A stretch of DNA of 64,000 nt from GCA-2731375 sp964590195 (GCA_964590195.1 CAZPWJ010000016.1:1-64000), one strand, 5' to 3'; counted from the stretch's first letter, positions 53,652 to 62,603 are shown. The notes: generated from the letters alone by a model not told the origin. Made by a program: numbers and translations.

Positions 53652-54647
53652 TCACCATTCTTCTTCCGCGGCCAGTTCGGCCATGCGCTCGGCGGCGGCT
53701 TCCGGATTGAAGCCAAGGGTGCGCAAGGTTGTGCGGAAATGTGCCGGGATCGGCGCTTCAACGGACAAGGTACCGCCGTCGGGGTGCGGCAACGCGATGG
53801 AACGGGCATGCAAATGCAAACCCTTGCCCAAATCCATGCCGGGCAAGGCGGCATCGATACCGCCGTATTTGCCATCGCCCAGGATCGGCGTGCCGATGGC
53901 GGCGCAATGGGCCCGCAACTGATGGGTCCGCCCTGTGCGCGGCCAAAGAGCCAGCCAGGCCGCCTGGTCGCCGATATTTTCAATGACCACGAAATCCGTG
54001 ATCGCCTGCTTGCCCAACTTGCGGTCGACGCGCACCCGCTCGCCATCCGGCCCCGGTGTCTTGGCCAGGGGCAGATTGATCTGGCCACGGGGTTCCGGCG
54101 GCATGCCCGCGACAATGGCCCAATAGAGCTTTTCCGTATCCCGATCACGAAAGGCGCCGGTCAATGCGGTGGCGGCGCGGGCATGACGGGCCAGCACCAG
54201 AACACCGGAAGTATCCCGGTCCAGGCGGTGCACCAGGCGCGGGCGCTCCTTGGCGTCAAACTGTAAGGCGTCCAGCATGCCGTCAATGTGGCGTTTGGTG
54301 CCGCTGCCGCCCTGCACCGCCAGGCCAGCCGGCTTGTCCAGCACCAAGACAGACGCGTCCTGGTGCAGAATCCGTTGTTGCAGTTCCTTGGCATCCTGCG
54401 CGGAGACCGCCCGTGGCGGGCGCTTTTTCTTGGGCGCCGGGGCGTCCAGGGGTGGCACGCGCACCTCCTGCCCCGGTTGCAAACGGTGGCCGGCCTTGAC
54501 CTTGGCGCCATCGACACGGACCTGACCCTTGCGCAGCATCTTTTCCAGGCGGCCATGGCTCAGTTCGGGAAAATGGCGTTTGAACCAACGGTCCAGACGC
54601 ACCTCGCCCTCGTCCTCGCCAACGCTCACTAATTGTACCGCGCTCAT
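53652..54647 (-). CDS. RluC/RluD-type 23S rRNA pseudouridine synthase
   Basis: 331-residue enzyme: S4-like RNA-binding domain (VRLDRWFKRHFPELSHGRLE) and RluA-type catalytic domain with RLVHRLDRDTSGVLVLAR containing the catalytic Asp. ATG 54647 overlaps the CrcB stop as ATGA (54644-54647), so translation is coupled. It modifies uridines of 23S rRNA; exact site RluC or RluD-like not decided. Its C-terminus ends in an AE-rich tail. Confidence 0.88.
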   Translation of the reverse strand: MSAVQLVSVGEDEGEVRLDRWFKRHFPELSHGRLEKMLRKGQVRVDGAKVKAGHRLQPGQEVRVPPLDAPAPKKKRPPRAVSAQDAKELQQRILHQDASVLVLDKPAGLAVQGGSGTKRHIDGMLDALQFDAKERPRLVHRLDRDTSGVLVLARHARAATALTGAFRDRDTEKLYWAIVAGMPPEPRGQINLPLAKTPGPDGERVRVDRKLGKQAITDFVVIENIGDQAAWLALWPRTGRTHQLRAHCAAIGTPILGDGKYGGIDAALPGMDLGKGLHLHARSIALPHPDGGTLSVEAPIPAHFRTTLRTLGFNPEAAAERMAELAAEEEW

Positions 54648-55024
54648 GCCAGCACCTGACGGAAGATCATCAGGCCGGCGAACAGACCGCAAATGGACAG
54701 CAACACATTACCGGCGATATAGGCAAAGGCCGGGCCCAGGCTGCCCCGCTCCAACAGCAGCACCGCATCCAGGGAAAAGGCCGAAAACGTGGTAAAGCCG
54801 CCCAGCATTCCGACCACTAAAAAGCCGCGCATTTCCTGGGTTGCCGACCAGCGCAGCGCCAGATATTCCACCAATACACCGAGGATGAACGAGCCCAGGA
54901 TATTCACCGTCAGGGTGCCCCAGGGAAAGCCACCGCCGGCCCAGCGCATGACGTGGCCCGAGATCAGGTGGCGGCCCACGGCGCCCAAGGCACCGCCACA
55001 GGCCACTGCCAACAGCATCTTCAT
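54644..55024 (-). CDS. crcB: Fluoride channel CrcB/Fluc
   Basis: 126-residue four-helix membrane protein forming dimeric fluoride channels: GGALGAVGRHLIS, WGTLTVNILGSFILG and GGFTTFSAFSLDAV (fluoride/Na+ site). It overlaps rarA at the start and rluC at the end (both ATGA). No fluoride riboswitch can lie before it, because the gene starts inside the rarA stop. Confidence 0.92.
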   Translation of the reverse strand: MKMLLAVACGGALGAVGRHLISGHVMRWAGGGFPWGTLTVNILGSFILGVLVEYLALRWSATQEMRGFLVVGMLGGFTTFSAFSLDAVLLLERGSLGPAFAYIAGNVLLSICGLFAGLMIFRQVLA

Positions 55025-56352
55025 GATCCGGGTTCCTCCTCCCCCACGTCTTCTTGTGACGCACCCCGCAGTTTATCCCAATACGCCATGCGTTTGCCTA
55101 CCTCGCGCTCAAAGCCGCGCTCGGCCGGGCGGTAGAAATTCTGCCTGGGCATCTGCTCGGGGAAATAATCCTGGCCGGAGAAGCCTTCCTCGGTGCCATG
55201 GTCGTAAACATAGCCGTCACCATAGCCCAAATCCTTCATCAGGCCCGTGGGGGCATTCAGAATATGTTTTGGCGGCATCAGGGAGCCGGTTTCCCGCGCC
55301 GCGCGGTTGGCCCGGCTTAGCGCTTCGTAGGCGGCATTGGACTTGGGCGCGGTGGCCAGATAGATCACCGCCTGGGCAATGGCCAGTTCGCCTTCCGGGC
55401 TGCCCAGAAAATCATAGGCATCCTTGGCGCCGTTGGCCTGAACCAGGGCCTGGGGATCGGCCAGGCCGATATCCTCCACCGCAAAGCGTACCAGACGCCG
55501 GGCAATGTAGAGCGGCTGCTCCCCCGCCGTCAGCATTCGCGCCAGCCAATAGAGCGAGGCATCCACATCCGAGCCGCGCAGGGATTTATGCAGGGCGCTG
55601 ATCAGATTGTAGTGGCCTTCCTGGGCCTTGTCATAGACCGGCGCCCGGCGTTGCAGGGTTTGGCTCAATTGGGCCACGTCCAGGGGTTCGTCCGTGGACA
55701 GTCCCAGCAATTCCTCGGCTAAATTCAGGGCGAAACGGCCATCGCCATCGGCCATGGCGCGCAGCGAGTGGCGGGCCTCTTCCAACAGGGGCAGCTTCTT
55801 TTCCGCCGCCGCCTCGGCCCGACAGAGCAATTCTTCGAGAGCGTCATCGTCAAGGCGGTTGAGCACCAGCACCTGGCAACGGGAGAGCAGGGCGGCATTC
55901 AACTCGAACGAGGGATTTTCTGTGGTGGCTCCGACCAGGACGATGGTGCCGTCCTCGACATAGGGTAGGAATCCATCCTGCTGCGAGCGGTTGAAGCGAT
56001 GAATTTCGTCCACGAACAACAACGTGCCCTGGCCGCTCATACGGCGTTCGCCGGCGGCGGCGAACGCCTTGCGTAGATCGGCGACGCCGGAAAACACCGC
56101 CGATAACTGTTCGAAATGCAATCCCACATGCGCCGCCAACAAACGTGCGATGGTGGTCTTGCCACTGCCCGGTGGGCCCCAAAGTACAAGGGAGGCCAAA
56201 CGGCCACTATCCAGCATGCGGCTGATGGCGCCATTTTCCGCCAACAGATGATCCTGACCGATCACCTGGTCAAGCCGGCTGGGCCGCAGACGTTCAGCCA
56301 AGGGCCGCAGGGGACCCTGATCCATGCCGGCGGCTTCGAACAGATTGCTCAT
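55021..56352 (-). CDS. rarA: Replication-associated recombination protein RarA (AAA+ ATPase)
   Basis: 443-residue clamp-loader-like AAA+ protein. Walker A GPPGSGKTTIARLL, Walker B LLFVDEIHRF, sensor region NPSFELNAALLSR, with RarA C-terminal domain (YNLISALHKSLRGSDVDASLYWLARML). It acts at stalled forks and gaps. ATGA overlaps with both neighbours show tight coupling. Confidence 0.93.
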   Translation of the reverse strand: MSNLFEAAGMDQGPLRPLAERLRPSRLDQVIGQDHLLAENGAISRMLDSGRLASLVLWGPPGSGKTTIARLLAAHVGLHFEQLSAVFSGVADLRKAFAAAGERRMSGQGTLLFVDEIHRFNRSQQDGFLPYVEDGTIVLVGATTENPSFELNAALLSRCQVLVLNRLDDDALEELLCRAEAAAEKKLPLLEEARHSLRAMADGDGRFALNLAEELLGLSTDEPLDVAQLSQTLQRRAPVYDKAQEGHYNLISALHKSLRGSDVDASLYWLARMLTAGEQPLYIARRLVRFAVEDIGLADPQALVQANGAKDAYDFLGSPEGELAIAQAVIYLATAPKSNAAYEALSRANRAARETGSLMPPKHILNAPTGLMKDLGYGDGYVYDHGTEEGFSGQDYFPEQMPRQNFYRPAERGFEREVGKRMAYWDKLRGASQEDVGEEEPGS

Positions 56353-57770
56353 TCACCAATCCGAACTGTATGTACCTTACCGCCTCGCTGCATGGTAATG
56401 CGCCAATCCGTTGCCGGCTCCTTCATCACCGCGACCAATTCCGATACCAGACCAATACGTGCCTTGTTCACGCCCAATATTAGATCACCCTTGCGAAAAC
56501 GGAAACGCCGGGCCAGGCTGCGTTGCGCCACATCCAGAATTATGACGCCGCTGGCCAGGGTGTCGATGCCCAGTTCCTCGGCCAGGGCCGGCGACAGATT
56601 GGCCACCGTGGCCCCCGCCAAGGGCTGGCGGCCCTTTAGTTCCGTAATCCGCCGCGGCGGTGTTTCGGGTGCGGCGACCAGCTTCAGGTTCAAGCTTCGA
56701 ACAGCGCCGTCGCGCCAAATATCTAAGCGCGCTTCGTTGCCGATCATGCGGGTACCCATGCGGAAATTCAAAGCCTTGGGCGAGGCGACGTCGTGGCCGT
56801 CGATCGTTACGATGACATCGCCCACCGCCATGCCGGCACGGTCCGCCGGACCATCCTCATAGAGCGAACGGATCAACACGCCGCGGGGTCGCGTCATGTC
56901 AAGAGAGGCCGCGATATCAGCCGTGACGGTTTGGGTCGCCGCCCCCAGCCAGGGCCGCTTGACATGATGCAGGCCCAACTTGGCCGAAGCCAAAACCGCC
57001 CGCACCATGGCCGATGGCACCGCGAATCCGATGCCGTGCGAGCCCCCGGTACGGGAATAAATCGCCGTATTGATGCCCGCCAAGCGGCCGTCCATGGTGA
57101 TCAGCGCGCCGCCCGAATTGCCCGGATTGATCGCCGCATCGGTCTGGATGAAGAACTGAAAGTCCGACACCCCGATACCCGTCCGCGCCAGGGCGGAAAC
57201 GATACCGGAGGTCACGGTCTGGCCAACATTGAAAGGATTGCCGATGGCCAATACAAGATCGCCGACTTCCAGACTGTCCGAATCCCGCAGCTCCAAAAAG
57301 GGCAATTTCTCGCCCTCGGTCTTGATCTTCAGAACCGCCAGGTCGGTGCTCTCGTCATCCAGCATCAACTCGGCCTCGAACTCGCGGCGGTCGGAAAGGG
57401 CGACCGTGATCTCGTCGGCGCCGGCGATGACATGATGGTTGGTGACGATCATGCCATCGGCGCTGACCATGACGCCGGAGCCCAGTGAATTCTGTTGTTG
57501 CCGCCGCCGCCGGCCATTGCCGGCACCGAAGCGATCACCGAAAAAGCGGCGGAAAAACGGATCATCGAATAACGGCGAGCGAACGACCTGTTCCACTACG
57601 CGGCGGGTATAAATATTGACCACCGCCGGTGCCGCCTGTTTGACCAGCGGCGCAAAGGACAGCTGCACCTGGGCCTGGCTGGTAGGCACCACCTTTTTGG
57701 CCACTGCGGTCTGCGCCGGCGCGAGCGCCAGAACCAGAACGCCAAGAAGCAAGACAATTCTCATTTTCAC
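56349..57770 (-). CDS. Do/DegP-type periplasmic serine protease
   Basis: 473-residue exported protease with a signal peptide (~1-25), trypsin-like domain with His113 (TNHHVIAG), Asp143 (DESTDLAVL) and Ser219 (NPGNSGGAL), then two PDZ domains (~265-360 and ~385-465). It degrades misfolded envelope proteins. GTG 57770 and ATG 57764 are both possible starts. It opens the chain before rarA; a 17-bp palindrome lies 31 bp upstream. Confidence 0.9.
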   Translation of the reverse strand: MKMRIVLLLGVLVLALAPAQTAVAKKVVPTSQAQVQLSFAPLVKQAAPAVVNIYTRRVVEQVVRSPLFDDPFFRRFFGDRFGAGNGRRRRQQQNSLGSGVMVSADGMIVTNHHVIAGADEITVALSDRREFEAELMLDDESTDLAVLKIKTEGEKLPFLELRDSDSLEVGDLVLAIGNPFNVGQTVTSGIVSALARTGIGVSDFQFFIQTDAAINPGNSGGALITMDGRLAGINTAIYSRTGGSHGIGFAVPSAMVRAVLASAKLGLHHVKRPWLGAATQTVTADIAASLDMTRPRGVLIRSLYEDGPADRAGMAVGDVIVTIDGHDVASPKALNFRMGTRMIGNEARLDIWRDGAVRSLNLKLVAAPETPPRRITELKGRQPLAGATVANLSPALAEELGIDTLASGVIILDVAQRSLARRFRFRKGDLILGVNKARIGLVSELVAVMKEPATDWRITMQRGGKVHTVRIGE

Positions 57771-57800
57771 GTGTTATCCACTGCTGCAAACTAGATCGAA

Positions 57801-57817
57801 TAAGTTGGCGCAACTTA
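57801..57817. promoter_or_regulatory. 17-bp palindrome upstream of Do protease
   Basis: TAAGTTG-GCG-CAACTTA, a perfect 7-bp inverted repeat with a 3-bp spacer, lying 31 bp before the protease start. An additional AACTT half-site is at 57821-57825. It probably binds a dimeric regulator; an envelope-stress regulator would fit, but none is identified. Confidence 0.45.
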
Positions 57818-57864
57818 CCTAACTTCGAACGAACGCAGGTTGCTCCAACAGGGCACAAACAACT

Positions 57865-57886
57865 GGGGCAGCCCGAAGGCTGCCCC
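57865..57886 (-). terminator. Terminator of ribosomal alpha operon, UUCG tetraloop
   Basis: Nine-base-pair GC-rich stem GGGGCAGCC / GGCTGCCCC closed by a UUCG tetraloop on the minus strand, 65-85 nt after the rplQ stop. The following AGTTGTTTGT is only moderately T-rich. It probably ends the rpoA-rplQ transcript before the Do protease gene. Confidence 0.75.
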
Positions 57887-57950
57887 AATTTGATCGCTTT
57901 TCGCGTTTCGGCAAAGCGCCGTTTTCGCGATATGCTCTTGGCAGCCGCCG

Positions 57951-58379
57951 TCAGGCCGCGACATCCTCGTCTTCGTCTTCTTCCGTGCCAGTGGGGCCGG
58001 AATCCTGCCCCTTGGCATCCACGTCACGGTCAACGAATTCGATATAGGCCATGGGCGCGCAATCACCATAACGGAAATTGGCCCGGATAATCCGGATATA
58101 ACCACCCTGGCGCTCCGCGTAACGCGGCGCCAAAACATCAAACAACTTGGCCACCATGGCCCGATCCGGGAGGCGGGCATAGGCCAGACGGCGGGCATGC
58201 AGATCGCCGCGTTTGCCCAGGGTGATCAATTTCTCCACGATCGGGCGCAATTCCTTGGCCTTGGGCAGAGTGGTATTGATCTGCTCATGCTTGATCAGGG
58301 CCGCCGCCATATTGGCGAACATCGCCTTGCGGTGCGAGCTGTCCCGGTTCAGTTTGCGTCCACGTATACGGTGCCGCAT
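57951..58379 (-). CDS. rplQ: Ribosomal protein L17
   Basis: 142-residue large-subunit protein, MRHRIRGRKLNRDSSHRKAMF and LFDVLAPRYAERQGGYIRI are L17 signatures. It carries a disordered acidic tail (TGTEEDEDEDVAA). 58 bp after rpoA; followed by a UUCG-loop terminator. Confidence 0.97.
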   Translation of the reverse strand: MRHRIRGRKLNRDSSHRKAMFANMAAALIKHEQINTTLPKAKELRPIVEKLITLGKRGDLHARRLAYARLPDRAMVAKLFDVLAPRYAERQGGYIRIIRANFRYGDCAPMAYIEFVDRDVDAKGQDSGPTGTEEDEDEDVAA

Positions 58380-58437
58380 GTCGCTACTCCTTATACCAGT
58401 TCAATGACAATCAGAGGATGACTGATCGTTCAGTGAA

Positions 58438-59454
58438 CTAGAATTCCGTTTCCATCTGTTTCGCCAGATCATCAATGTTCTCCGGCGGCCACTCAGATAC
58501 TTCCATGCCAAGGTGCAGGCCCATCTGGGTCAGCACTTCCTTGATTTCGTTCAACGACTTGCGGCCGAAATTCGGCGTCCGCAACATCTCGGATTCGGTT
58601 TTCTGCACCAGATCGCCGATATAGATGATGTTGTCGTTCTTCAGGCAATTGGCCGAACGTACCGACAATTCCAACTCGTCCACCTTGCGCAGCAGATTGC
58701 GGTTGATGCGCGGAATTTCCGGTTCGAAATGCACCGGCTCTTCGCGGGGCTCTTCGAAATTGATGAACAGCTGCAACTGATCCTGCAAAATCCGGGCGGC
58801 GAAGGCGATCGCGTCGTCGGGCGACACCGTGCCATCGGTTTCGATATCCATGGTCAGCTTGTCGTAGTCCAGGATCTGGCCTTCGCGGGAATTCTCCACC
58901 CGATAGGCGACCTGGCGCACGGGGCTAAAGACGGAATCCACGGGGATCAGGCCAATGGGGCTGTCTTCGGCGCGGTTATGTTCCGCCGCCAGATAACCCT
59001 TGCCGGAATCCACGGTCAACTCCATGGACAACTTGGCGCCTTGATCGAGATGGCAGATCACCAGATCGGGGTTCATCACCTCGATATCCGGGCCCATCTC
59101 GATATTCGCCGCCGTCACCGCACCGGGACCATCCGCCTTCAAGGTCATCCGCCGGGGTCCTTCGCTGTGCAAACGCACGGCCAGGGCCTTGATGTTCAGA
59201 ACAATGTCCGTCACATCCTCGCGGACGCCCGGGATCGACGAGAATTCATGCAGAACCCCATCAATCTGCAGAGACGTCACCGCCGCGCCATGCAGAGACG
59301 ACAGCAGAATGCGCCGCAATGCGTTGCCCAAAGTCAGACCAAAGCCGCGTTCCAAAGGCTCGGCCACAACCGTGGCCTTGCGATCCGGATCGTTCTCCGA
59401 CTCGATGCTCAACTTGTTTGGTTTAATCAGTTCTTGCCAGTTCTTCTGGATCAC
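58438..59454 (-). CDS. rpoA: RNA polymerase alpha subunit
   Basis: 338-residue alpha subunit: N-terminal domain (GFGLTLGNALRRILLSSLHGAAV), dimerisation and beta/beta' contacts, and the C-terminal DNA/activator-binding domain (LELSVRSANCLKNDNI, TPNFGRKSLNEIKEVL). It assembles RNA polymerase and contacts activators such as FNR/CRP. Gene order rpsK-rpoA without rpsD is usual in alphaproteobacteria. Confidence 0.98.
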   Translation of the reverse strand: MIQKNWQELIKPNKLSIESENDPDRKATVVAEPLERGFGLTLGNALRRILLSSLHGAAVTSLQIDGVLHEFSSIPGVREDVTDIVLNIKALAVRLHSEGPRRMTLKADGPGAVTAANIEMGPDIEVMNPDLVICHLDQGAKLSMELTVDSGKGYLAAEHNRAEDSPIGLIPVDSVFSPVRQVAYRVENSREGQILDYDKLTMDIETDGTVSPDDAIAFAARILQDQLQLFINFEEPREEPVHFEPEIPRINRNLLRKVDELELSVRSANCLKNDNIIYIGDLVQKTESEMLRTPNFGRKSLNEIKEVLTQMGLHLGMEVSEWPPENIDDLAKQMETEF

Positions 59455-59484
59455 GTCGTATCCTCGCGCTCTCCAACCGCCGAA

Positions 59485-59543
59485 CCCGGGACATCCCGGG
59501 GATTACAAGTCTTCAAACGGCCGGCCTCTGGGAGGTGCCGGCC
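59485..59543 (-). other. Two GC-rich hairpins in rpsK-rpoA gap
   Basis: The 96-bp gap between rpsK and rpoA holds GGCCGGC / GCCGGCC (59519-59525 and 59537-59543; 7-bp stem, 11-nt loop) and CCCGGG-ACAT-CCCGGG (59485-59500). No U-run follows, so they are more likely processing or stability elements than terminators. Confidence 0.5.
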
Positions 59544-59550
59544 ATCGGAA

Positions 59551-59940
59551 TTAGACCCGCCGCCGCTTGGGTGGCCGACAACCATTGTGTGGTATCGGCG
59601 TCACGTCCTTAATGAAAGTAATGGTGAAACCCACCGCCTGTAGCGCCCGAAGAGCGGACTCACGCCCCGACCCCGGACCCTTGACGAAGACCTCAAGTGA
59701 TTTCATACCATGCTCCTGCGCCTTGCGGCCGGCATCTTCCGCCGCCATCTGCGCCGCGTAAGGCGTAGATTTGCGCGAGCCCTTAAAGCCCTGCGCACCG
59801 GCGGACGACCAGGCAATCGCATTGCCCTGCACGTCCGAGATCGTGATCATGGTGTTGTTAAACGTCGCATTAACATGCGCCACGCCCGAGATGATGTTTT
59901 TCTTCTCGCGCCTGCGGACGCGTGTACGTTCTTTTGCCAT
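59551..59940 (-). CDS. rpsK: Ribosomal protein S11
   Basis: 129-residue small-subunit protein with HVNATFNNTMITISDVQGN and the highly conserved end DVTPIPHNGCRPPKRRRV. Begins 8 bp after rpsM. Confidence 0.98.
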   Translation of the reverse strand: MAKERTRVRRREKKNIISGVAHVNATFNNTMITISDVQGNAIAWSSAGAQGFKGSRKSTPYAAQMAAEDAGRKAQEHGMKSLEVFVKGPGSGRESALRALQAVGFTITFIKDVTPIPHNGCRPPKRRRV

Positions 59941-59948
59941 TGCCTATA

Positions 59949-60320
59949 TTACGCTTTCTTCTTGCCGGCGATGGGCCGCGCCGGGCCTTTGCGCGTGCGC
60001 GCGTTGGTATGTGTCCGCTGCCCACGCAACGGCAGGCCCTTACGATGGCGAATACCGCGATAGCAGCCCAGATCCATCAACCGCTTGATGTTCATGGCCA
60101 CTTCACGGCGCAAATCGCCTTCAACCATGTGATCCTGGTCGATAAGCTCACGAATTTGGATGACTTCCTGATCCGTCAGTTCCGCAACCCGTCGCTCGCG
60201 CGGGATGCCGACCTTGCTGCAGATCTCCGTGGCCTTGGTCCTGCCAATGCCATGGATATAAGTCAAAGAAATCTCGACCCTTTTGTTGGTCGGAATATTG
60301 ATGCCTGCTATCCGCGCCAC
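59949..60320 (-). CDS. rpsM: Ribosomal protein S13
   Basis: 123-residue small-subunit protein. RIAGINIPTNKRVEISLTYI and the end THTNARTRKGPARPIAGKKK are diagnostic. The start is GTG 60320 with GAGGAGA 7 nt upstream; 18 in-frame upstream codons are not part of S13. Confidence 0.97.
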   Translation of the reverse strand: MARIAGINIPTNKRVEISLTYIHGIGRTKATEICSKVGIPRERRVAELTDQEVIQIRELIDQDHMVEGDLRREVAMNIKRLMDLGCYRGIRHRKGLPLRGQRTHTNARTRKGPARPIAGKKKA

Positions 60321-60501
60321 CCGGAATCTCCTCGTATACGTATCAATTGGCCGCTTAATCGTGTGGCCGTCCAAACTATTTTTGTTCAGCCAGCCCTTTG
60401 GAACCGCCGAACCTAACCGTACTCAACCTCGCCTGCACCGCACGAACCAAACCGTTCGGAACCCGCCCACGGGAGCAATCACAATGAATGTGGAACCCCG
60501 C

Positions 60502-60530
60502 GAAATAATGCCTTTTTGCGGCTAAGTCAA
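60502..60530 (-). promoter_or_regulatory. Candidate promoter for rpsM-rpsK-rpoA-rplQ
   Basis: On the minus strand TTGACT (60530-60525) is followed after 17 bp by TATTTC (60507-60502). It lies in the 214-bp gap between adk and rpsM, just after the adk stop. The -35 matches 5 of 6 consensus bases; the -10 is weak. Confidence 0.45.
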
Positions 60531-60534
60531 TGCC

Positions 60535-61185
60535 TTAAGCCGCACCCAACAATGCCTTCATCTGCCGGGTCACTTCGTCAATGTCCGCCATGCCGTCGAC
60601 GGTCTTAAGAATACCTTTGTCACGATAGAACGGCAGCAACGGCGCCGTCTGTTCGTGATACGCCTTCAGCCGCGAGACAACGGTCTCGGCGTTGTCATCG
60701 GCGCGCCGGTTAAACTCGGTACGGCCGCAATTATCACAGATGCCGTCAACCTTGGGCTGCAAATTCGTATCGTGATAACCCGCACCGCAATTGGCGCAGG
60801 TATAACGGCCCGTAATCCGGTCCACCAGCAAACCGTCGTCCACTTGCATTTCGACCACCGCATCCAGGCGCAATGACTTTTCCGTCAACATGACCTCCAA
60901 CGCCTCGGCCTGGGCCAGGGTGCGGGGAAAACCATCGAGAATAAAGCCATTCTGGCAATCCGCCTCGTCAACACGGTCGGAAATAATACCGACGACAATG
61001 TCATCGGACACCAGTTCACCGGCTTCCATCACCGATTTCGCGCGCAAACCCACCTCGGTACCTGCCGCGACCGCCGCCCGCAGCATATCGCCGGTGGACA
61101 ATTGCACGATGCGATAGGCATCCATCAGGCGCTGCGCCTGGGTGCCTTTACCGGCGCCGGGAGGACCTAGCAAAATCATTCTCAT
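60535..61185 (-). CDS. adk: Adenylate kinase (zinc-finger LID)
   Basis: 216-residue long-type adenylate kinase, ATP + AMP to 2 ADP. P-loop LGPPGAGKGTQA, and a four-cysteine zinc-binding LID (CANCGAGYHDTN ... ICDNCG). Placed 10 bp after secY as in many alphaproteobacterial spc operons. Confidence 0.97.
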   Translation of the reverse strand: MRMILLGPPGAGKGTQAQRLMDAYRIVQLSTGDMLRAAVAAGTEVGLRAKSVMEAGELVSDDIVVGIISDRVDEADCQNGFILDGFPRTLAQAEALEVMLTEKSLRLDAVVEMQVDDGLLVDRITGRYTCANCGAGYHDTNLQPKVDGICDNCGRTEFNRRADDNAETVVSRLKAYHEQTAPLLPFYRDKGILKTVDGMADIDEVTRQMKALLGAA

Positions 61186-61195
61186 CGCAGGATAC

Positions 61196-62542
61196 TCATC
61201 GGTTGCGGCCCCGCAGTTTTGATTTCTTGATCAGGCCTTCATACTGATGCGCCAGCAGATGTGATTGGATCTGCGATACCGTATCCATGGTCACGCTGAC
61301 CACGATCAGCAGCGAAGTGCCGCCGAAATAGAACGGCACCGCATATTGCGACATCAGCAATTCCGGCAACAAACAGACCAGGGCCAGATAGCCCGCGCCA
61401 ACCACCGTCAGGCGGGTCAGCACATAATCAAGGTATTCCGCCGTGCGCTTGCCGGGCCGGATGCCGGGAATAAAACCGCCATATTTCTTCAGGTTATCCG
61501 CCGTATCCGCCGGGTTAAAGACGATCGCGGTATAGAAGAAACAGAAGAAGACAATGCCGCCGATATACATGCTCAGGTACAGCGGCTGGCCCCGTCCCAG
61601 AAGCGATGTCACGGTGGTCAGCCATTCCGGTCCGCCCTGGGCCGAGAACGAGGCGACGGTAACCGGCAGCAGCAACAGCGAGGAGGCGAAGATCGGCGGA
61701 ATGACGCCGGCCGTGTTCAGTTTCAGCGGCATATGCGTGTTCTCGCCGCCGAACATCTTCTGGCCGACCTGGCGTTTCGGGTATTGCACCACGATGCGCC
61801 GCTGCGCCCGCTCGATAAAGACGATGAAGGTGATGGTCGCGATGACCAGAACGATCAGAAACAGAATGAACAGCGTGTTCAAGGCACCGGTGCGGCCCAA
61901 TTCCAGGGTCGAGGCGATGGCGGATGGCAGTTGCGCCACGATACCGGCGAAGATGATCAGGGAAATACCGTTACCCACGCCGCGCGCCGTGATCTGTTCG
62001 CCAAGCCACATCAGGAAGATGGTGCCACCCACGAGGGTGATTACCGTACTGGCCTTGAAGAACATGCCCGCCGCCAGAACCACGCCGCCGCCGCCGGAGG
62101 CCGTCATGCCTTCCAGCCCGGCGGCGATGCCATAGGCCTGCAAGGCGGTCAGAATAACCGTGCCGTAGCGGGTGTATTGATTGATTTTCTTGCGGCCCTG
62201 CTCGCCTTCCTTCTTCAGCTGTTCCAGATGAGGCGAAACCGTGGTCAACAGCTGAATGATAATGGAGGCCGAGATATAGGGCATGATATTCAGGGCGAAA
62301 ATCGTCATGCGCCCCAGGGCGCCGCCCGAGAAAACATCGAACATCCCCAGGATACCGCCGCGCTGCTGCTCGAAGATCTCCGCCAGCGCCGCCGGATCGA
62401 TACCGGGAATGGGAATGTAGGTGCCGATACGATAGACGATCAACGCCCCCAGGGTGAACCAGAGGCGTTTCTTCAATTCCGTCGCCTTGGAAAAGGCGCC
62501 GAAATTTATGTTAGCCGCTAATTGTTCCGCTGCGGATGCCAT
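61196..62542 (-). CDS. secY: Preprotein translocase subunit SecY
   Basis: 448-residue inner-membrane channel with 10 predicted helices. RIGTYIPIPGIDPAALAEIF, GALGRMTIFALNIMPYISASII and the C-terminal plug and translocation helices are typical. Forms the Sec translocon with SecE and SecG. 61 bp after rplO. Confidence 0.97.
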   Translation of the reverse strand: MASAAEQLAANINFGAFSKATELKKRLWFTLGALIVYRIGTYIPIPGIDPAALAEIFEQQRGGILGMFDVFSGGALGRMTIFALNIMPYISASIIIQLLTTVSPHLEQLKKEGEQGRKKINQYTRYGTVILTALQAYGIAAGLEGMTASGGGGVVLAAGMFFKASTVITLVGGTIFLMWLGEQITARGVGNGISLIIFAGIVAQLPSAIASTLELGRTGALNTLFILFLIVLVIATITFIVFIERAQRRIVVQYPKRQVGQKMFGGENTHMPLKLNTAGVIPPIFASSLLLLPVTVASFSAQGGPEWLTTVTSLLGRGQPLYLSMYIGGIVFFCFFYTAIVFNPADTADNLKKYGGFIPGIRPGKRTAEYLDYVLTRLTVVGAGYLALVCLLPELLMSQYAVPFYFGGTSLLIVVSVTMDTVSQIQSHLLAHQYEGLIKKSKLRGRNR

Positions 62543-62557
62543 ATTGTTCGTCCTCGT

Positions 62558-62588
62558 GGCGGCCTCGCATTACGATCGCGGAGCCGCC
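62558..62588 (-). other. Intergenic hairpin between rplO and secY
   Basis: GGCGGCCTC (62558-62566) pairs with GAGCCGCC (62581-62588) with one bulged C, 14-nt loop, directly between rplO and secY. It may adjust the lower expression of secY or protect the transcript. Confidence 0.45.
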
Positions 62589-62603
62589 TGTTCAATGCCG
62601 CGG

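Noticed and set aside
54960..55040. Fluoride riboswitch before crcB
   Set aside because: crcB starts inside the rarA stop codon, leaving no leader RNA for a riboswitch.
58513..59643. 376-codon open frame opposite rpoA
   Set aside because: Shadow of rpoA; no ribosome binding site or recognisable domain.
61265..62521. Long open frame (418 codons) opposite secY
   Set aside because: It mirrors the high-GC codon pattern of secY on the other strand; its translation is low in complexity (many Gln, Asp, Arg) with no motif.
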